Below, one piece after another: positions 6,489 to 14,601 of a stretch of DNA of 34,752 nt. Source of the stretch: a virus; the IMG/VR virus record IMGVR_UViG_3300047553_000037, positions 1 through 34,752 of that record; one strand, written 5' to 3'. Each line of letters opens with the position of its first letter. Within the stretch, counting starts at the first letter, position 1. The position numbers were made by a program, and so were the translations under genes. The notes under the pieces are model-generated. The model worked only from the letters and a program-made list of their open reading frames with translations, made no database searches and was not told where the DNA came from.

Positions 6489-8077
6489 TAGATTTCAGCC
6501 CTCGCTTTCGCACGATAAGTAACGGTTGTATCAAGAGGAACTTCATAATCATCAAGAGATGCAATTTGTGAAGAAGATGCTGTAACTGGGCTGTTACGAA
6601 TTTCAGTATATGTATCTCCGCTGTCATCTGAACGCTCAACTACAAAAGAGAATGTACTGAATCCGCCGCGAGTCCAGACTGGACTATCTCCAGCGTGGAA
6701 AGCCACCTTGTCTACATAATGAGTTTCGGATGACCCAGCGCTTGCTACCTTCACAATTACCTGAGCGTGGGTCGCTGTTGCTGGAGCGGTGGCAGATACA
6801 TTGCACTCGTTCCACGCACTAGACGAATCATTTTCGGCTGTACCGAAAGCGGTAGAGAGAGCAGTACCAGCCGCGTTAAGCCAGATGATTCCAACGGAGC
6901 AGGAGCGAGCGGTTGAACCAGCCCTGAACTCAGCGGTAGCCGCAAACTTATTGTTTGCCGTTACTGGGAACTTTGTGGCTGTGGTTGTAGATGCAGTCAT
7001 ATCTCCAGCCGAACCAGAGAGAACTGCCAATGATGCTGAACCGCTTGAAGCCTGAGATGTACTCCGTGAAATAGAGCAGTTCGTGACCGCCGCCCATCCT
7101 GTTGTATCAGTTTCAAAAGAAGCCTGATTAGGAGAGAGTGCGTTTGTACGACCAAAGATTGTGACTGTCACAGCGCCCGTAGTTGAGTCATAGAACGCAG
7201 ACACGGCAGGAGTAGCAGGTGAGTCAATAGATAAAGAGAACTGAGAGTAAGCCCAAGCGCTGAAATAGTTATTACCGTTGATTAGAGAGGCAACTCTGAC
7301 ATAAGCGCGATAGGTAGTGCTATTGGCTAAATCGCCTTCTAAGGTCTGACCATTATTGCTTGAAGTGATAATCCCTGTCTCGATTGTTGCTTCAGTTGTA
7401 TCTGGGCTAAAACTTGCTCCGCCATAGGTGGTCGAATCATAAATTTTAATCTCGTAAGCATTTTGAGGAGAACCATCAGAAAATGTGGGAGTCCATGTAA
7501 CTGAAGGAAATGATGTATCGGTAACTGTTCCGCTTGGCGCTGTGACTGTGACTGTCGGGCGTGGAGCGGTCTCAACATCAATATAAAGAGCGTAAAGATA
7601 TGTTCGGTTAGTTGGGTCTGGAGGAAGAACTACTGAGCCAGTCGCACCATCTGTGAACTTAACGACCAGATTATCGAGAAGGGTTTGAGTCCATGAGGCT
7701 CCATTAGGAGCGCTCGTTAGTTTAATACCTAGGTCATAAGTGGTTGCAGAAACAATTCCTTGTTTTGTAATTGGAACGCCATAACTTACGGTTCGACCAT
7801 TACGGTCTGTAATTACACCAATGCTGAACTGAGCAAGAGAGTCTGCCGCTAGTGAGGAGATGCGAGCGCGGAGATTGATTGAAGTAATTGTTTCATCCGC
7901 TGACAAAGTGGTAGTTCCGAACTCAGCCTCGTATGAGGCGGGTACGGTTGTGCTAGTACGCAATAAATAAGTGGTGTCAGTATCGTCTGCTAGAACTGCA
8001 AAGTCAGAGCCACCTGTTCCAGTAAAGAGAGTATCGCCGTTCCAGTTAGCATTAGGGCGAAGTGTGTACGAAGCCAT
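6488..8077 (-). CDS. tail protein with fibronectin III and carbohydrate-binding-like modules
   Basis: 529 residues directly downstream of the tape measure, the usual place of the distal tail protein. Residues 1-170 form a beta domain. About 172-290 looks like a fibronectin type III repeat (PRPTVTVTAPSGTVTDTSFP, YEIKIYD, TTYRAYVRVASLINGNNYFS). About 315-470 has the lectin/CBM pattern N-x-SFETDTTGW...SRSTSQASSGSASLAV, ending in VIVKVASAGSSETHYVDKV. A second FnIII-like segment follows. It probably contributes to cell-surface sugar binding at the tail tip. Extensive Ser/Thr/Ala content is normal for such proteins. Confidence 0.7.
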   Translation of the reverse strand: MASYTLRPNANWNGDTLFTGTGGSDFAVLADDTDTTYLLRTSTTVPASYEAEFGTTTLSADETITSINLRARISSLAADSLAQFSIGVITDRNGRTVSYGVPITKQGIVSATTYDLGIKLTSAPNGASWTQTLLDNLVVKFTDGATGSVVLPPDPTNRTYLYALYIDVETAPRPTVTVTAPSGTVTDTSFPSVTWTPTFSDGSPQNAYEIKIYDSTTYGGASFSPDTTEATIETGIITSSNNGQTLEGDLANSTTYRAYVRVASLINGNNYFSAWAYSQFSLSIDSPATPAVSAFYDSTTGAVTVTIFGRTNALSPNQASFETDTTGWAAVTNCSISRSTSQASSGSASLAVLSGSAGDMTASTTTATKFPVTANNKFAATAEFRAGSTARSCSVGIIWLNAAGTALSTAFGTAENDSSSAWNECNVSATAPATATHAQVIVKVASAGSSETHYVDKVAFHAGDSPVWTRGGFSTFSFVVERSDDSGDTYTEIRNSPVTASSSQIASLDDYEVPLDTTVTYRAKARAEI

Positions 8078-11000
8078 TATTTAGCCGCCAATTCCTTAGC
8101 CAAGATTGCAAATGTCTGTTCAATCTTATCGGTAATCATCTTGATTTCTTCTTCTGTATTCTTAGCGCCTGAAGTATTAACAACAACTTGGAAAGCACCT
8201 TGCTGGATGAACTGGTTATTGCCAGATGTGCGTGTAGCCAATTCAGCCTCGGTTAAACGGTTAAGTTGAGTCTGAGCATTTCCAATCAATCCACCAAACG
8301 CCGCATCTGCGCCGTACTGACCAATCGCCGCACCTGAGAACGAGATTGCCTTTTGGAGAGAGTTAATCTGAGCAATTGCCTCAGCACCACCACCAAGAAT
8401 TGATGCCGCAAGTTGAGCGCCCTTGACTGGTCCAGATTCAATAATATCTTTGAGAGCGCCTGAGTCAAGACCCATCGCTTGAAGTGTTGCAATTTGCTGA
8501 GCGAACTGGTTGCTCTTATCAAGGCGCTGGCGCATATTCTCAATAAGAGACTTAGCCTTTGGAATAAATCCATCTGGCAACTCAATGCTCTTAAGACCAG
8601 CAAAGCCCATGATTGTGTCTTTAAGAGAATCAGCGAACTCACCTGATGCTTTTCGAAGGTCATCTAGTACGCCCTTGATTGAGTCAATACCCGCTTGCAT
8701 TGCCTCACGGATAGCCTTCATACGGTCAGCCGCTTTTAGAGCATCTTCCGCGGCTTTAGCGCCATCGTCTACCTTTGATGCTTCGTTATATTTCTTTTGC
8801 TCCTCAGCAAGAATGTCGCCAAAGCCAAGACCTTGCTTGAGGCTTTCCTTAATCTTGTCAATGAAGTTACCGATGCCGTCTCCTACAGCACCAGCGAAAT
8901 CTGTATTATCAGCAAACTCCATCATTGTTGCTGATAGACCAATTAGGAACTCACCAGCCTCATCAGCCTTCTGTGCTAACCCATCAATAAAATCACCAAC
9001 TGTGCGAGCCATGTCAAAGTCTTTTACATCCTGCATCGCATCAATCAAAGTACCTAAAGCGCTAGATGCCATCTTTGCGCCAGAGACCATTACATCAATA
9101 ATTTTTGCGCCGTTATCTTGGTTGCCAAACTCTTGTACTTTAACAGCAAAATTCTTTAATGTTTTTTCTGTTTTTCTTAAACCATTTTCTACTGCTTCTC
9201 CAACAGTAGATATGCCATTGACCATGTTGGTTGTGCCTTTAAGAATTCCATCAAACATTTTCTCGCCAAGACCAACCATGCCTTTAGAAAAACCAGTAAC
9301 TACATTTTTTGTAGCATCTAATCCGCTATTGATAGCACCAGCGACCATATCTCCTATTTTTGGAATCTTACTAAATAAAGAAGCAATGCCTCTAATCCAG
9401 GCAGTCATTTTGTCAAAAGCCCAACCAAGGAAACTGCCAATGCCTTCTGCAATTTTGTTTAGGACACTAAAAATGCCTTCGCCCACATTCCCAATAGCGG
9501 AAAGTATTTTTAAGAATATGTTTTTAACTCCGCCAAATAAATCATTAAAGGCTCCAACTAAGTCGGCAATTGCACCAATTACAAAAGCGAAAACCCTGAC
9601 AATGCCCTCTACCACCAAAGAAATAACTTTGATAATTGCATTAAAAATAGTTTTAACTACATCATAGAGAAGTCCGTGGCTTTCCATAAGGCTAATAAAT
9701 CCATCTACGACAAACTTAAATGCCTTAAGAATAAATTGATACCAAGTCAAAATAACATCAATAATGAACTCAAATACCTTAACTACCACTTCAAGCAAGA
9801 ACCCAAAGACTCGCATGAGTAATGCAATGCCCTTCATTACATACCCAGCCGCTTTGACAATCATGGCAAAAACATAAATAACAATTTTAATTACAAAATT
9901 AAAGACTGCTTTCATAACATTTCTAAACTTCTCATTTACAGCCATTAACAAACCAATAGCAGTAATCAAGGCAACAATAGCCGCAATATAAACACCAACA
10001 GGATTCATAAGCATGATTGCGTTTAATCTCAACTGAGCCGTACTTAAGGCTGTGGTAGCCGCGGTCTGCATTGCTGTAAGTCTAGTTTGGATTGCTGTTA
10101 TGGCATTTAGAACGGTTACCTGAGTCATATAGGCTAGGTAAGCAACTCCAAGAATTGCTAAGACAAAGCCAAGTGCCTTAAATACATTGATGTAAGTTTT
10201 AACAAAGTTAATGCTTCCTCGGACAATTCCAGCAAGAGCATTTATAGCCTTAGCAAGAACGGCAACTCCAATTACGGATATGGTCCCCATGACCTTACCT
10301 ATTTCTACAAATATTGGGACAATAGGTTTTAACGCGCTTACCAAATTAAGCATTGCGGTTCTAACTTGAGTGGATGTTGCCGCTAAAACAACAAGGGCAA
10401 CTGGCAAAGGGGACAATTTGCTTAAAATAGAGCCTACGACTGGAACCATGCTAAATAATTGTTTTCCAGCCATAACAGCAAACGCTGAGCCAACTGAGGC
10501 AAGAACTGGGAGTAGCATTTCAAATCTTTCAGCCATTGCGGTTATGCTCGCCTGAGAACCCTTTAGCGCTCCATCTAATTTTTCAACTGGAGTTGTAGCC
10601 TCAGTAAACTTTTTAACAGCATCGCCCAGTTTAGTCAGAAATGCAGTTATAGGTTCCGTTAGTTTTACAAAAACCATTTGTAGAGCAGTTAATACATTCT
10701 TAAACTTTTCGCTCTTGTCAAAGGCTTTTGCTATATTCTTCTCAAGGTCATAAAGACTCTTAATCATTGGTCCAAATGCCTTGAGTAGAACTCCGCCTAC
10801 TGCTACTTGGATTTCATTATGGATACGAGCAAAAGAACGAAGTACCTTGCCAGGACTATCCATAGCCGCTTCGTAAACTCCAGCAACTTTAGCCGCTTCA
10901 GCGAGCGCACCAGTAGCAACTGCCTGTTGCTTTTGCTGATAAGTAAGGGCGTTAGCGCTTACTCCAATTTTTCTTGCAAAAGATTCATACATCTGACCAG

Positions 11001-11520
11001 CAGATTTTTGGATACCAACAGATTTGAGAACTTCACTTCGACCCGTGATAACTGCGTGGGTGAGCATATTAAATGTATCTGTTGAGTTCTTTCCAGAAAT
11101 AACAGCAAGGTCTTGAGCCGCTCTCGCCAACTGAGAGGCAAGAGATAAATCTAAATTATTCTGAGCAAACTTAATGGCTGACTGCGATGCAGTCTCCATC
11201 TCAATACCCATATCTTTTGTTGCAAGTGCGGCATCTTTAATCGCCTGATAACCAAGACCCGTTGCTTTACCAACGGCGTTCATGGATACATCCAACTCAT
11301 CTACGCGAGCCGCCGCCATAAATGCTTTAGTGCCAAAAGCAATTAACGCCGCGGTTGCAGTACCCGCCGCAATTCCAATGCCCATGACTGCACCACGCAA
11401 CCTTGATGATTGCGCGGTGAAGTTATTCATTGATTGGGTAGCCTGTTGCATACCCTTGGTGAACTGTGCTGTTTCAGCGGTTAGCCGAGCGCGAACTTCC
11501 ATGGTTGGAGTTTCTGCCAT
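8077..11520 (-). CDS. tape measure protein
   Basis: 1147 residues, the longest complete protein in the window. The start MAETPTMEVRARLTAETAQF followed by MQQATQSMNNFTAQSSRLRG is a typical tape-measure opening. The centre (about 330-660) holds several long hydrophobic stretches such as FVLAILGVAYLAYMTQ and FVIKIVIYVFAMIVKA, which in this family are thought to help DNA cross the membrane. The C-terminal third is helical and rich in Lys and Asp. Its length sets the tail length, which implies a long tail. The ATG overlaps the stop of the chaperone extension frame as TAATG. No lysozyme or peptidase motif was noticed. Confidence 0.93.
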   Translation of the reverse strand: MAETPTMEVRARLTAETAQFTKGMQQATQSMNNFTAQSSRLRGAVMGIGIAAGTATAALIAFGTKAFMAAARVDELDVSMNAVGKATGLGYQAIKDAALATKDMGIEMETASQSAIKFAQNNLDLSLASQLARAAQDLAVISGKNSTDTFNMLTHAVITGRSEVLKSVGIQKSAGQMYESFARKIGVSANALTYQQKQQAVATGALAEAAKVAGVYEAAMDSPGKVLRSFARIHNEIQVAVGGVLLKAFGPMIKSLYDLEKNIAKAFDKSEKFKNVLTALQMVFVKLTEPITAFLTKLGDAVKKFTEATTPVEKLDGALKGSQASITAMAERFEMLLPVLASVGSAFAVMAGKQLFSMVPVVGSILSKLSPLPVALVVLAATSTQVRTAMLNLVSALKPIVPIFVEIGKVMGTISVIGVAVLAKAINALAGIVRGSINFVKTYINVFKALGFVLAILGVAYLAYMTQVTVLNAITAIQTRLTAMQTAATTALSTAQLRLNAIMLMNPVGVYIAAIVALITAIGLLMAVNEKFRNVMKAVFNFVIKIVIYVFAMIVKAAGYVMKGIALLMRVFGFLLEVVVKVFEFIIDVILTWYQFILKAFKFVVDGFISLMESHGLLYDVVKTIFNAIIKVISLVVEGIVRVFAFVIGAIADLVGAFNDLFGGVKNIFLKILSAIGNVGEGIFSVLNKIAEGIGSFLGWAFDKMTAWIRGIASLFSKIPKIGDMVAGAINSGLDATKNVVTGFSKGMVGLGEKMFDGILKGTTNMVNGISTVGEAVENGLRKTEKTLKNFAVKVQEFGNQDNGAKIIDVMVSGAKMASSALGTLIDAMQDVKDFDMARTVGDFIDGLAQKADEAGEFLIGLSATMMEFADNTDFAGAVGDGIGNFIDKIKESLKQGLGFGDILAEEQKKYNEASKVDDGAKAAEDALKAADRMKAIREAMQAGIDSIKGVLDDLRKASGEFADSLKDTIMGFAGLKSIELPDGFIPKAKSLIENMRQRLDKSNQFAQQIATLQAMGLDSGALKDIIESGPVKGAQLAASILGGGAEAIAQINSLQKAISFSGAAIGQYGADAAFGGLIGNAQTQLNRLTEAELATRTSGNNQFIQQGAFQVVVNTSGAKNTEEEIKMITDKIEQTFAILAKELAAK

Positions 11521-11732
11521 TATCGCCTCGCTTTCGCTCTACGCTCTGCCTTCTCTTGCTCTTTTGCCTTGAGAGTCCAAAGCGCAGTCCACTCAGTTAA
11601 TTCCATACTTGTAAGGGGGCGGTGTGCTGGACTCCCGTAAAGAAGTTCAGCCACCGACCTACCCAACTTTTCTGCTAATTCGAAAAGAAATCTACGCTCA
11701 GGATTCTTTAGGAAATCGTGCCTGTGCTTCGT
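11520..11732 (-). CDS. tail assembly chaperone, frameshifted C-terminal part (gpT-like)
   Basis: A frame shifted by +1 (or -2) relative to the upstream chaperone is open from just after a TAG at 11733-11735 to the TAA that overlaps the tape-measure ATG. It encodes FLKNPERRFLFELAEKLGRS, VAELLYGSPAHRPLTSMELT and EWTALWTLKAKEQEKAERRA, ending in a basic tail. The LAEKLG...ELTEW...L pattern is that of the second half of siphophage tail chaperones. It has no start codon of its own in a good context, so it should be made as a fusion to the gpG-like part. The shift must occur between codons about 104 and 119 of the upstream gene. Confidence 0.75.
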   Translation of the reverse strand, partial: TKHRHDFLKNPERRFLFELAEKLGRSVAELLYGSPAHRPLTSMELTEWTALWTLKAKEQEKAERRAKARR

Positions 11733-12057
11733 CTACCGCCTCCGCTGTAAGACCAGATGAGCCAAGTGCCTTTGTTGCAAGGCGCTCAACTACTGCACCA
11801 TTCTTTGACAGAATGGCTTCTCTATCTTGGTCTGTAAAGACTGGTAGACCTGTTGCTGGGTCATAAACAGTTGCGATAACTGTCATTGCGTACATCAGAC
11901 CGACATCTGTTTTGTCGCCCTTAGATGCGTTTTCACCCAACTTGGCGCGTTCTGCCGCTGTCATTGAACGAACTTCAACAGTTACTCCCCATTCAGGGAC
12001 TTCAACTGTTTCCTTCGTGATGTCATCGGCACTAAAGATTGTTTCTTTGAGACTCAT
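11698..12057 (-). CDS. tail assembly chaperone, N-terminal part (gpG-like)
   Basis: 119 residues with AAGGAG upstream. MSLKETIFSADDITKETVEV, PEWGVTVEVRSMTAAERAKL and DREAILSKNGAVVERLATKA match the first-frame tail chaperone that lies before the tape measure in most siphoviruses. The protein binds the tape measure and recruits tube subunits. The ratio of this form to the frameshifted form matters for tail assembly in lambda. The gene ends ARFPKES then TGA, and the second half continues in another frame. Confidence 0.88.
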   Translation of the reverse strand: MSLKETIFSADDITKETVEVPEWGVTVEVRSMTAAERAKLGENASKGDKTDVGLMYAMTVIATVYDPATGLPVFTDQDREAILSKNGAVVERLATKALGSSGLTAEAVDEAQARFPKES

Positions 12058-12115
12058 TTATTTCTCCTTGGGACACTAGGTTGGTCACGATTTATTAAGT
12101 TGTATTGCTATTAAA

Positions 12116-12532
12116 TTATGCGTATGTACCGCGTGTTACTGCACCTGTTACCTGGAACTCTGCTGAGTATGTCACGACATCGCCAACAGCGCCAGACTTC
12201 TCGTAAGAAGTAAGGATTGCTTCACCTGTGTACTTAACCTGTCCATTTGTTGAACCTTCTGGACCGTATTCGAATGAAACTGTTGCCGCTTGTCCTGCGA
12301 TTCCTGCAAGGTGAGCATCAACTGTTGCATCAAAGTTTCCTGATGCTGAGATGGTTGAATCTGTCAAACCGACAATGTAGGTCTTTGCAGATGAACCGAA
12401 TGAAGTTGTTTCAGCGGTCTCAATTGTCTGAGGGAATGAAACATCTGTAAGTGTGTTTGAAATATCGGTAAGTGTGCCACCTGAGTTGTCTACCTTGAAT
12501 ACGGTGGACTTACCATGACGAAATGTAGGCAT
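12116..12532 (-). CDS. major tail tube protein, copy 2
   Basis: 138 residues. MPTFRHGKSTVFKVDNSGGT, then ETAETTSFGSSAKTYIVGLT and TISASGNFDATVDAHLAGIA are the core of a siphophage tail tube protein, which stacks in rings around the tape measure. It shares its first eight residues and the ETAET.(S/T)FGSSAK segment with the next gene upstream, so the two are tandem paralogues. This copy lacks the extra C-terminal domain of the other. A 58-base gap separates it from the chaperone gene. Confidence 0.8.
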   Translation of the reverse strand: MPTFRHGKSTVFKVDNSGGTLTDISNTLTDVSFPQTIETAETTSFGSSAKTYIVGLTDSTISASGNFDATVDAHLAGIAGQAATVSFEYGPEGSTNGQVKYTGEAILTSYEKSGAVGDVVTYSAEFQVTGAVTRGTYA

Positions 12533-12535
12533 TTA

Positions 12536-13267
12536 TTATCTCCTTGAAAAAGCCACGATTGGGGTGGCGCTACCTGTTGAACCTGCAACCGTGTAGTTCA
12601 CGCGCAGGTATCTTGCTACTGATGTTCCAGCCGCAACTTCAATTCGCTCAGATGTTTTCTGAGTTGATGTTACTGCGGTGAATGTCACCAAGTCTGTAAA
12701 GGTTGAGTTGTCGGCTGACTGCTGAACCTTCACGGTGATATTTCCGTTACGAGTATTTGTCGGAACAGAAAGAAACGCAACTCCACCGTTTGCTGATGAA
12801 GCGCCATTGTCCACGCCAGTTCCGTTACCAGTCGCGGTGACGGCTGAACCAGAGGACAAGATGACCCCATGCTCTACGCCTTCAGATGACTGGAACTCAG
12901 CACTTGCCTGAACAACATCTGCAATTGCACCTGATACTTCGTATGAGGTGGTATCGGACTCAAGCATCACGGCACGATAGCCATTAGCGTGACCTTCTTC
13001 GGCAACAATAACTTTCTGCTTTGTTGCTCCTCCGAGGATTGTTGAGAAATAATCATCTGTACCTGTTGAATCGGTACCTTCGAAAAGACCGCTGAGAGAT
13101 ACTGTTCCATCTACAAGCCCAGGAATGAACTCCTTAGCGCTTGACCCGAATGTACTTGTCTCTGCTGTCTCGACTGTTGTAGCCGCTGACACATCATTGA
13201 AATAAGATGAAAAATCAAACTCATCTACGAATACTTTTACACTTTTACCGTGACGGAATGTAGGCAT
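12536..13267 (-). CDS. major tail tube protein, copy 1, with extra C-terminal domain
   Basis: 243 residues. Residues 1-135 align by eye with copy 2: MPTFRHGKS start, TVETAETSTFGSSAKEFIPG, LVDGTVSLSGLFEG and SYEVSGAIADVVQASAEFQS. Residues from about 140 on form an added beta domain (NITVKVQQSADNSTFTDLVT, VARYLRVNYTVAGSTGSATP) with the discoidin/galectin-like strand pattern often displayed on tail tubes. One copy may form the tube and the other a specialised ring, or both may mix. The order and coupling to the preceding small gene are tight. Confidence 0.8.
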   Translation of the reverse strand: MPTFRHGKSVKVFVDEFDFSSYFNDVSAATTVETAETSTFGSSAKEFIPGLVDGTVSLSGLFEGTDSTGTDDYFSTILGGATKQKVIVAEEGHANGYRAVMLESDTTSYEVSGAIADVVQASAEFQSSEGVEHGVILSSGSAVTATGNGTGVDNGASSANGGVAFLSVPTNTRNGNITVKVQQSADNSTFTDLVTFTAVTSTQKTSERIEVAAGTSVARYLRVNYTVAGSTGSATPIVAFSRR

Positions 13268-13578
13268 TATTTCTCCTCAACTGGGCGCTGGTGAATTGTT
13301 CCATCTTGAAGAAAGCCATCGCCATCGCCATCTGTGGCATCTGGGTCAAATCCATCTTCTTCTTTGACAGCCTCAACTGGAGCCTCAACGACTGGCTCAA
13401 TGATTGGCTCAACTTTAGGTTCTTCGATTTTCTTTGCTGGCTTAGAGGAATCCTCAATAGCGCCAGACTCAAGTAGCCACTTGATTGAAGCGGCTGGCAA
13501 ATCTTCTACGACATCGCCAATTTCGGCGCGTTTGTTTGGTGGGTAATCAATACCCTGAAGTACACGGTACTTAGCCAT
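13267..13578 (-). CDS. small protein with acidic linker and DGDG..DGT tail
   Basis: 103 residues with AAGGAGG before the ATG. Residues 1-45 (YRVLQGIDYPPNKRAEIGDV, VEDLPAASIKWLLESGAIED) form a small domain like the head/tail-associated proteins that precede tube or connector genes. The middle is a Pro/Glu/Val linker. The end (DATDGDGDGFLQDGTIHQRP) is a short motif that also ends the large protein at the right edge (DRDGDGLVFDGTAREKP). The repeated Asp/Gly spacing suggests a calcium-binding loop. It is the first gene after the terminator at 13698-13733. Function unknown. Confidence 0.65.
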   Translation of the reverse strand: MAKYRVLQGIDYPPNKRAEIGDVVEDLPAASIKWLLESGAIEDSSKPAKKIEEPKVEPIIEPVVEAPVEAVKEEDGFDPDATDGDGDGFLQDGTIHQRPVEEK

Positions 13579-13590
13579 CTATTCCTCCTT

Positions 13591-13621
13591 GACGGCGCAT
13601 GGGTAGCCCAAGTACACCGTC
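13591..13621 (-). promoter_or_regulatory. 5'-leader hairpin before the tail operon
   Basis: On the minus strand GACGGTG pairs with CGCCGTC (seven pairs, one G-U) around an inner TGGG-cta-CCCA stem, directly upstream of the ribosome-binding site of the gene at 13578. The rest of the 173-base gap (13579-13751) holds the terminator and no recognisable gene. The hairpin may stabilise or regulate the tail transcript. Confidence 0.4.
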
Positions 13622-13697
13622 TAAGGTCACACGGACACGGAGGTAAGACGACTAACTCGGGCGACTAGCGCACATTAAGGAAAGTGTATCAGGCATG

Positions 13698-13733
13698 AAA
13701 AAACCCCTTGGGCTTCTCCGTCACCAAGAGGTT
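13698..13733 (-). terminator. Rho-independent terminator
   Basis: Minus-strand arms AACCTCTTGG and CCAAGGGGTT make ten base pairs (one G-U) around a 12-base loop, followed directly by six T. It lies 18 bases after the stop of the KOW-like gene and separates the DNA-metabolism genes from the tail operon. Confidence 0.88.
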
Positions 13734-13751
13734 CTTTCAGGAATTAACTTA

Positions 13752-14171
13752 TCAGACTAAAACCTTTGCTTCGACATAATCTGAACTGACAAATACTTTT
13801 TCTCCAGATTCAAGGACAATGCCAACGCGCTTCAAGATGGACTCGCCGTTCCAAGTCTCGTAGCCGAGCCAGAAGATTTCACCCTCTGTTCCCTTTGCTA
13901 CTTTGCGACCCTTGACCACGACAACTTTCTGACCTTTGACGATTTGACCCTCGGCTAATTGGCTCTGTAAAAATTCTTGGTACTCAACAATTTCCTTCTC
14001 GTCACATTTGTGAACTGGATAGATAGCCTTACCACGGTCTCCGTAGTCAGCAAATCTGCTTGAAACAATCTCGACACTAGCGATGTAGAACTTGCCACCT
14101 TTGGACTCGCACTTAACAACTTCGCGCCCACACTTGAAGCAAGGCTTTGAACCTTCGACTGGTCTTGCCAT
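13752..14171 (-). CDS. conserved phage protein with zinc motif and KOW/SH3-like domain
   Basis: 139 residues. The N-terminus has CFKCGREV (residues 11-18) plus later Cys and His residues (VKCES, VHKCDE) that could complete a zinc site. The C-terminal half (GQKVVVVKGRKVAKGTEGEI, FWLGYETWNGESILKRVGIV, KVFVSSDYVEA) is a small beta barrel of KOW/SH3 type found in many phages and thought to bind nucleic acid or protein. It is followed by a terminator and preceded by a promoter-like element, so it may form its own transcription unit. Exact function unknown. Confidence 0.7.
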   Translation of the reverse strand: MARPVEGSKPCFKCGREVVKCESKGGKFYIASVEIVSSRFADYGDRGKAIYPVHKCDEKEIVEYQEFLQSQLAEGQIVKGQKVVVVKGRKVAKGTEGEIFWLGYETWNGESILKRVGIVLESGEKVFVSSDYVEAKVLV

Positions 14172-14196
14172 TTCTATCCCCTTTCGTTACAGGAAT

Positions 14197-14225
14197 AGCA
14201 TATCACACCCCAGTTAGTTATTCAA
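14197..14225 (-). promoter_or_regulatory. candidate promoter sharing a spacer motif with the gam promoter
   Basis: TTGAAT (14225-14220) and TATGCT (14202-14197) are 17 bases apart, and the spacer contains AACTGGGGTGTG, nearly identical to the spacer upstream of gam. The -10 match is partial. The element overlaps the 3' end of the 37-aa zinc protein. Confidence 0.4.
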
Positions 14226-14327
14226 GGGTGCGCCCTCACAACAATTAGATTTCTGGTGGCAATGGGGGCAAAGCCAGCGGGTCGAAATCGGCTCGTACTC
14301 TTTGCCGCAAAAATCGCACTCAAGCAT
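14214..14327 (-). CDS. 37-aa zinc-binding protein
   Basis: From the ATG at 14327 the frame reads MLECDFCGKEYEPISTRW then LCPHCHQKSNCCEGAPLNN and stops at 14214-14216. Two CxxC pairs separated by 14 residues plus the final CCEG are a compact zinc-finger form found in many actinobacterial phages. It overlaps the end of the upstream gene by eight bases, consistent with coupling. It probably binds nucleic acid or protein; the role is unknown. Confidence 0.72.
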   Translation of the reverse strand: MLECDFCGKEYEPISTRWLCPHCHQKSNCCEGAPLNN

Positions 14328-14601
14328 CTCGGCGAGCGCGTTCCTCTCGAATCATGGCTAAGGTCAGGAAATATCCGATGCCGTCTACGACTGTATCTGG
14401 CTTGGTGATATGGGCTTCTCTTGCAATCTTAACTCCCACCATGCAAAGGCTTACCTGCTCCGCTGTGACCTCTATACCGAGGATAGCGCTCCAGATTTGA
14501 GCCGCCCTAGTGAAGTTATCCAGAGGATGCCCGTAAGCCTCCTGTCGGTCTCCAGAGACGAGTTCAGCCGCAAAGAGGGCTATGTCTCTAGGGTCATTCA
14601 T
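14320..14601 (-). CDS. DUF6378-like conserved phage protein
   Basis: The start at 14601 is chosen because ATGA overlaps the stop of the phosphoesterase and because the resulting 93 residues fit the family; an upstream ATG at 14730 would add a Cys-rich stretch translated from inside the phosphoesterase gene. DIALFAAELVSGDRQEAYGH, PLDNFTRAAQIWSAILGIEV and CMVGVKIAREAHITKPDTVV followed by DGIGYFLTLA are the conserved blocks. The family is common in phages; its small helical, acidic/His pattern recalls nucleotide-handling helical proteins, but no activity is established. Confidence 0.8.
   Translation of the reverse strand: MNDPRDIALFAAELVSGDRQEAYGHPLDNFTRAAQIWSAILGIEVTAEQVSLCMVGVKIAREAHITKPDTVVDGIGYFLTLAMIREERARRDA

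Noticed and set aside
8510-9667. Long plus-strand open frame of 385 codons
   Set aside because: Lies entirely antisense to the tape measure; composition follows the reverse of its helical codons and no start signal or domain is present.
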